A stretch of DNA of 9,121 bases from Oligoflexia bacterium (GTDB lineage Bacteria > Bdellovibrionota > Bdellovibrionia > Bdellovibrionales > UBA1609). Shown one piece after another: positions 6,280-9,121 of this stretch. A program made the position numbers and the translations under genes. The DNA lies in NCBI GenBank assembly GCA_026914095.1, contig JAPPIY010000112.1, positions 1 to 9,121 of the forward strand, in the 5' to 3' direction. Within the stretch, counting starts at the first letter, position 1. Each line of letters begins with the position of its first letter. The notes under the pieces are model-generated. The model searched no databases. It saw nothing but the letters and a program-made list of their open reading frames with translations, and was not told the DNA's origin.

Positions 6280-7295
6280 TAGAAAAACTGATAAAAAATC
6301 CCTTAACTTTAAAAAGATGGGGAATCTTTAAGTCCCGAAGAGCTAGCTGGATTTCCCTGTGGCTCTTTTTGTTTTTTCTTTTTATAAGCCTGACGGCAGA
6401 ATTTTGGTCTAACAGCAAACCTTTAATTCTTCATTATCAGGACGCTTTTTATTTCCCTATTTTAAAGAGATATTCTCCTGAGACTTTTTCCCTAAAGGAT
6501 CAGCGCCTCACCAATTATAGAAAATTAGAGTTGCAAGAGGGGGATTGGACGCTATGGCCTCTTGTGAAATGGAATCCCTTGGAAAGCAACTTAACGGTTA
6601 AAAAATTTCCAAGCCCTCCCAGCTCTTCCAACTGGCTGGGAACCGATGACAGAGGAAGAGATGTTTTAGCCCGACTGCTTTATGGCTACCGCTACAGTAT
6701 CGGTTTTGCCCTCTGTGTTTGGTTTTTCTCTTACATTATAGGAAGTCTGTTAGGCGCGCTGATGGGCTATTTTGGAGCTAAAATTGATAAGATAGGACAA
6801 AGACTTGTGGAGATTATAGACGCGCTCCCCTTTCTCATTATTTTGATAACTCTAACCACTGTGATTGGAAGAAGTTTTATCTTTATGGTTTTATTTATGT
6901 CCTTTTTTTCTTGGGTGGGAATTTCCTTGTATATGAGAGCTGAGTTTCTGCGTTTGAGAAAACGGCCTTTTGTAGAAGCCAGCCGCTCTTTAGGGAGAGG
7001 CCACTGGGGCTTGATTTGGAAACAAATTTTTCCCAATGCTTTAAATCCCATTATCACTTTTTCTCCTTTTGCCTTAGCTGGTTTTATCAGCGCCCTAGCA
7101 GGTTTAGACTATTTAGGTTTTGGCTTAATGCCCCCCACTCCTAGCTGGGGGGAGCTGTTCAGTCAGGCGGAAAAACATGTGACAACGGCTTGGTGGCTGG
7201 CTTTGTTTCCCTCTCTAGCTCTTTTTTCCGCTCTGCTGTCTCTCACTTTTATCGGAAATGGAATGAGGGACGCTTTTGATCCTAAAGCGCATTAA
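6276..7295 (+). CDS. yejE: Peptide ABC transporter permease YejE
   Basis: This 339-residue inner-membrane permease is the partner of YejB. It matches E. coli YejE in length and in marked features. These include an N-terminal cytoplasmic stretch, a first helix (about 25-41), and a long periplasmic segment with KPLILHYQDAFYFPILKRYSP (48-68) and WTLWPLVKW. Next comes FPSPPSSSNWLGTDDRGRDVLARLLYG (111-137), the hallmark of the DppC/OppC/YejE group. The EAA loop lies at about 233-254 (EASRSLG then PNA), and the protein ends RDAFDPKAH, like the RDAFDP end of YejE. The start codon overlaps the yejB stop (ATGA), with AAGGA 10 nt upstream. No ATPase gene follows: the next gene encodes an unrelated exported protein. 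No clear terminator is seen in the 113 bp after it. Confidence 0.9.
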   Translation: MIEKLIKNPLTLKRWGIFKSRRASWISLWLFLFFLFISLTAEFWSNSKPLILHYQDAFYFPILKRYSPETFSLKDQRLTNYRKLELQEGDWTLWPLVKWNPLESNLTVKKFPSPPSSSNWLGTDDRGRDVLARLLYGYRYSIGFALCVWFFSYIIGSLLGALMGYFGAKIDKIGQRLVEIIDALPFLIILITLTTVIGRSFIFMVLFMSFFSWVGISLYMRAEFLRLRKRPFVEASRSLGRGHWGLIWKQIFPNALNPIITFSPFALAGFISALAGLDYLGFGLMPPTPSWGELFSQAEKHVTTAWWLALFPSLALFSALLSLTFIGNGMRDAFDPKAH

Positions 7296-7371
7296 CTTGC
7301 ATCGATTTTGAATTTTCCTGTTTATTCTTATTTCTCTCTTGGATATAGAAGCCGTGGATTTTGAAAAAAAA

Positions 7372-7400
7372 TTGACTTTAACACAAATTATCTCTTAAAT
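7372..7400 (+). promoter_or_regulatory. Promoter-like sequence before the six-cysteine protein
   Basis: TTGACT (7372-7377) and TTAAAT (7395-7400) are separated by exactly 17 bp; the first matches consensus at five of six positions, the second at four. The ATG at 7410 comes 9 nt after the -10 box, the same distance as for the peptide-transporter operon. This suggests the gene is transcribed separately from yejE, with a very short leader. Confidence 0.4.
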
Positions 7401-7409
7401 TGAGTCCCT

Positions 7410-7934
7410 ATGTTTAACTACACCAAAGTGTATACAAATTTTTTTATACTCATTTTTGTTTTTGGAGTAAAAGCAAAAGCCGATACATCTGCTGGTATTT
7501 TTCTCACCTGTGGCCAGCTGAATGGCCTCCACTATCTCGTTGGTTGTTGTAAGTACAGTAATGAGCGAAAAGCTTATGTCTCAAATAAAAAAAATTGGCT
7601 AAAAAATCCCTTTAGTGGAGAGAGAAAGTACTCCCGGTGGCAGAGAAAGTATGTGCGGGGGTATTATCCGCCTGGAATACGAGAGCACAATTTGTTTCTT
7701 TATGTAAAAAAAGAAAACGTGCCTTGGATCAATCCTAATGTAAAGTTAAAAATCAAAAAATGTTATCATGCCGACTGGAAAAAAAGCAATTACTACGGTA
7801 CGCCGTTCGTGCCGATACCAACAGGAATAGCTTATGTTACAAAGAAAGTATCATGCAACCAGCCCTATGCCGATCCCCCTATGACTTGTCAGCAATCGGC
7901 CGACAGTTTGCCTCCAGAGATTTTCAAACCATAA
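7410..7934 (+). CDS. Exported basic six-cysteine protein, function unknown
   Basis: I do not recognise this 174-residue protein. Residues 1-24 form a signal peptide (hydrophobic core FFILIFVFG, cleavage motif AKA before D25), so the mature part of about 150 residues is exported. It contains six cysteines (C34, C46, C47, C118, C149, C160), an even number consistent with three disulfides in the periplasm or outside. It is rich in Lys, Arg, Tyr, Trp and Pro, so it is basic and probably compact. No transmembrane segment follows the signal. The CC pair and a C-terminal PPMTCQQSADSLPPE tail are distinctive. The gene sits after yejE but has its own promoter-like sequence and a weak ribosome-binding site, so a shared function with the transporter is not shown. 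A secreted structural, inhibitor or toxin-like role is possible but unsupported. Confidence 0.7.
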   Translation: MFNYTKVYTNFFILIFVFGVKAKADTSAGIFLTCGQLNGLHYLVGCCKYSNERKAYVSNKKNWLKNPFSGERKYSRWQRKYVRGYYPPGIREHNLFLYVKKENVPWINPNVKLKIKKCYHADWKKSNYYGTPFVPIPTGIAYVTKKVSCNQPYADPPMTCQQSADSLPPEIFKP

Positions 7935-8252
7935 AAAGAGCATAGTGGGCTAATCTTATTTGACTTTTTTTACATTGTGTTTTGATTTTCGTTTAAAAAA
8001 ATTCAAAAGTATAGTCTCTGCTAAAATACCTTCCTAAAAAACCACAAGACAAAGACATATCTTACGCCTTTTTTAAAAGAAAAATAAATTGCAAACCTTT
8101 AAATTCAATCGAGTACTCTTTAAAATCAATAAAGTTGTTTCTTATAAAAGTAGGATCTGCAGGTTAAAAAAACTCAAAATGCATATTTCTCAAGTTTTTT
8201 CATGATATAATTCTCTCAATTTACATTTTTCCTTCTGATTTCCAGCTTCTTA
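7935..8252. other. AT-rich gap between convergent genes
   Basis: This 318-bp stretch separates the exported six-cysteine gene from the convergent biotin ligase gene. No frame holds a believable protein. Apart from the AT-rich hairpin listed separately at 8167-8200, I see a weak AAAAAG/CTTTTT pairing just after the exported-protein stop (7935-7968). Nothing else stands out. Confidence 0.5.
8167..8200. terminator. Possible bidirectional AT-rich terminator
   Basis: AAAAAACT and AGTTTTTT form a perfect 8-bp stem around an 18-base centre that itself holds AAAT/ATTT around GCAT. A T-run ends the hairpin on both strands. It lies 53 bp beyond the biotin ligase stop on the minus strand and about 230 bp beyond the exported-protein stop on the plus strand. 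The low G+C of the stem makes it weak. Confidence 0.35.
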
Positions 8253-8813
8253 TTACATGTTTTTCACTCTTTGGGACCAATAAAAAGTTAAATCCCGCAA
8301 AAAGGACTGCCAAGTTTTTAAATGAATATCTTGAGTCTTTTGAGACAAGCAAACTGCTTTTAAATTCTTAGGCGCTGAAAACACATTTAAACCCAGACCC
8401 ACAATAAGAGCTGTTTTTGAGCCTTGTTTTAGAACCTCTAATAAAAGCCCTGCTAATTTATCCCCTTCTAAATACAAATCATTGGGGGCTTTTACTTTAA
8501 AATCCAGTTGAGGCCATGTGCTTTTTAAAGCTTGTTTTAAATCTAAAGCAAAGTCCTCACTGGCTTTTAAATGGATATCTGAAAAGTTTTTCTCCCATAA
8601 AAAGGAAATCATAAGATCGCTGTTTTCCCACTTTTTGTTTCCATAGCCTCGCCCCTGACTTTGCCGATTAACTAAAAAAATAGTGGGTGAGCTTAAACCT
8701 TTAAAGGCTGTTTCTTTGGCCCAATCATTACTGTTGCCTGCCTGCTCTTTAAAATAAAAAGAGAGCTTATTTTTCTCTAAAAACTGCTGTGTCCAGAGAG
8801 AAACAAGCCCCAT
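8253..8813 (-). CDS. birA: Short divergent biotin--protein ligase
   Basis: This 186-residue cytoplasmic enzyme should make biotinyl-AMP and transfer biotin to the carrier lysine of a biotin-dependent carboxylase. Motifs in order are NSNDWAKE (27-34; the STNDxA motif), QSQGRGYGNKKW (51-62; GRGRxGRxW in relatives), KAPNDLY with DKLAGLLLE (108-126; KWPND and KLAGIL in relatives), and GLGLNV (139-144). The lysine K119 that contacts biotin is kept. Oddities are Tyr57, where the second Arg of GRGR is usual (R118 in E. coli), and Ala109 in place of Trp in KWPND. There is no N-terminal DNA-binding domain, so it is not a repressor. The usual C-terminal SH3-like domain also appears missing. The ATG at 8813 is preferred (GATGAG 8 nt upstream); an in-frame GTG at 8822 would add three residues. 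Confidence 0.8.
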   Translation of the reverse strand: MGLVSLWTQQFLEKNKLSFYFKEQAGNSNDWAKETAFKGLSSPTIFLVNRQSQGRGYGNKKWENSDLMISFLWEKNFSDIHLKASEDFALDLKQALKSTWPQLDFKVKAPNDLYLEGDKLAGLLLEVLKQGSKTALIVGLGLNVFSAPKNLKAVCLSQKTQDIHLKTWQSFLRDLTFYWSQRVKNM

Positions 8814-8856
8814 AAAATACACTCATCCGATTTGAATGTTGAAGTTTTTTCTGGAG

Positions 8857-8900
8857 ATTCCCGCCCTTGTGTTTCCACAAGGATGGACTTGCGCGGGCAT
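8857..8900. repeat. Palindromic intergenic repeat with nested hairpins
   Basis: An outer stem CCCGC (8860-8864) with GCGGG (8893-8897), extended by AT/AT pairs past one mismatch, encloses a perfect 7-bp hairpin CCTTGTG-TTTC-CACAAGG (8865-8882). A ten-base tail (8883-8892) follows. The outer arms, GATTCCCGC and GCGGGCATGACA, resemble the widespread proteobacterial repeat family of the type GTCATTCCCGC...GCGGGAATC. It is markedly richer in G+C than its surroundings and lies between the unidentified right-edge gene and the biotin ligase gene. No T-run follows, so it is not a simple terminator. Confidence 0.6.
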
Positions 8901-8946
8901 GACAAATAAAGTAAAAAATTTAAACATGATCCATATAAAAAAGTCT

Positions 8947-9121
8947 TTACTCTGCAAATTTCATTGGCAAACAAGGGAAAGAGCCTTGAAGATAAATAGA
9001 ATAAACGGAACCTATATTGTTAAACTCTCTAAACTCCTCTAAATCAGAAGGCAAAAAAGAGCCATGCAAATCAAACAAAACAGAAGAATGAGAGGATTTT
9101 AAAAAATTCTTGATATTGTCC
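8947..9121 (-). CDS. 3' end of an unidentified gene leaving the right edge
   Basis: On the minus strand one frame stays open from the window edge for 57 codons and ends in TAA at 8947-8949. The peptide begins DNIKNFLKSSHSS and ends GSFPCLPMKFAE. It has a varied, protein-like composition and the same codon preferences as neighbouring genes (TTT, TCT, TTG, AAA, GAT), unlike the stop-rich gaps. I cannot assign a family from this fragment. It runs in the same direction as the biotin ligase gene, 133 bp upstream of its start, with the palindromic repeat in between. Because the 5' part is outside the window, the reading frame is probable rather than certain. Confidence 0.5.
   Translation of the reverse strand, partial: DNIKNFLKSSHSSVLFDLHGSFLPSDLEEFREFNNIGSVYSIYLQGSFPCLPMKFAE

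Noticed and set aside
7760..7945. A 61-codon plus-strand frame overlapping the end of the exported six-cysteine protein
   Set aside because: It lies out of frame within a gene that has a clear signal peptide, and its product shows no features.
8168..8205. Nine-codon minus-strand frame MKKLEKYAF just after the biotin ligase gene
   Set aside because: Too short and coincident with the terminator-like hairpin.
8836..9042. A 68-codon plus-strand frame crossing the palindromic repeat
   Set aside because: It translates the repeat and the antisense of the better-supported minus-strand partial gene; no ribosome-binding site.
1..9121. CRISPR array, integrase attachment site or phage genes
   Set aside because: No regularly spaced direct repeats, integrase, phage structural genes or tRNA-associated duplications were seen.

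Overview
This is a strongly A+T-rich bacterial window from a Gram-negative organism. Supporting evidence is a DksA/TraR-family regulator, a lipoprotein plus two inner-membrane permeases of the Yej peptide-importer type, and a proteobacterial-style palindromic intergenic repeat. The overall look, with AT-rich codons and a short divergent biotin ligase, would fit a Bdellovibrionota/deltaproteobacterium-like genome. That placement is a guess. No rRNA, tRNA, CRISPR array or intact insertion sequence was seen.

Layout, left to right. Positions 1-558 hold no convincing gene. They carry a perfect 17-bp inverted repeat about 160 bp apart (possible remnant of a small TA-flanked element), two copies of a CTTTATTTAYAAGGGTT sequence, and terminator-like hairpins. 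A minus-strand CaCA-family cation/calcium antiporter follows (559-1485). Divergent from it is a DksA/TraR-like protein (1781-2212) that keeps the coiled-coil-tip aspartates but only one of four zinc-finger cysteines. Its stop codon overlaps that of a convergent minus-strand agmatinase/arginase-family enzyme (2209-3207). The 350-bp gap beyond holds an operator-like array of AACTTTATC repeats.

The main plus-strand operon (3589-7295) encodes a peptide-binding lipoprotein, YejB and YejE. The genes are tightly spaced or overlapping. Together they should form the extracytoplasmic and membrane parts of an oligopeptide importer, but the ATPase (yejF) that usually completes it is absent here. Next is an unrecognised exported, basic, six-cysteine protein (7410-7934) with its own promoter-like sequence. 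On the minus strand come a short divergent biotin-protein ligase (8253-8813), a palindromic repeat, and the 3' end of an unidentified gene leaving the right edge.

No clearly new multi-gene system is visible. The most unusual items are the zinc-ligand-poor DksA-like protein, the ATPase-less Yej importer, the 17-bp inverted repeat, the helically spaced operator array, and two promoter-like sequences that each place the start codon only about 9 nt beyond the -10 element.
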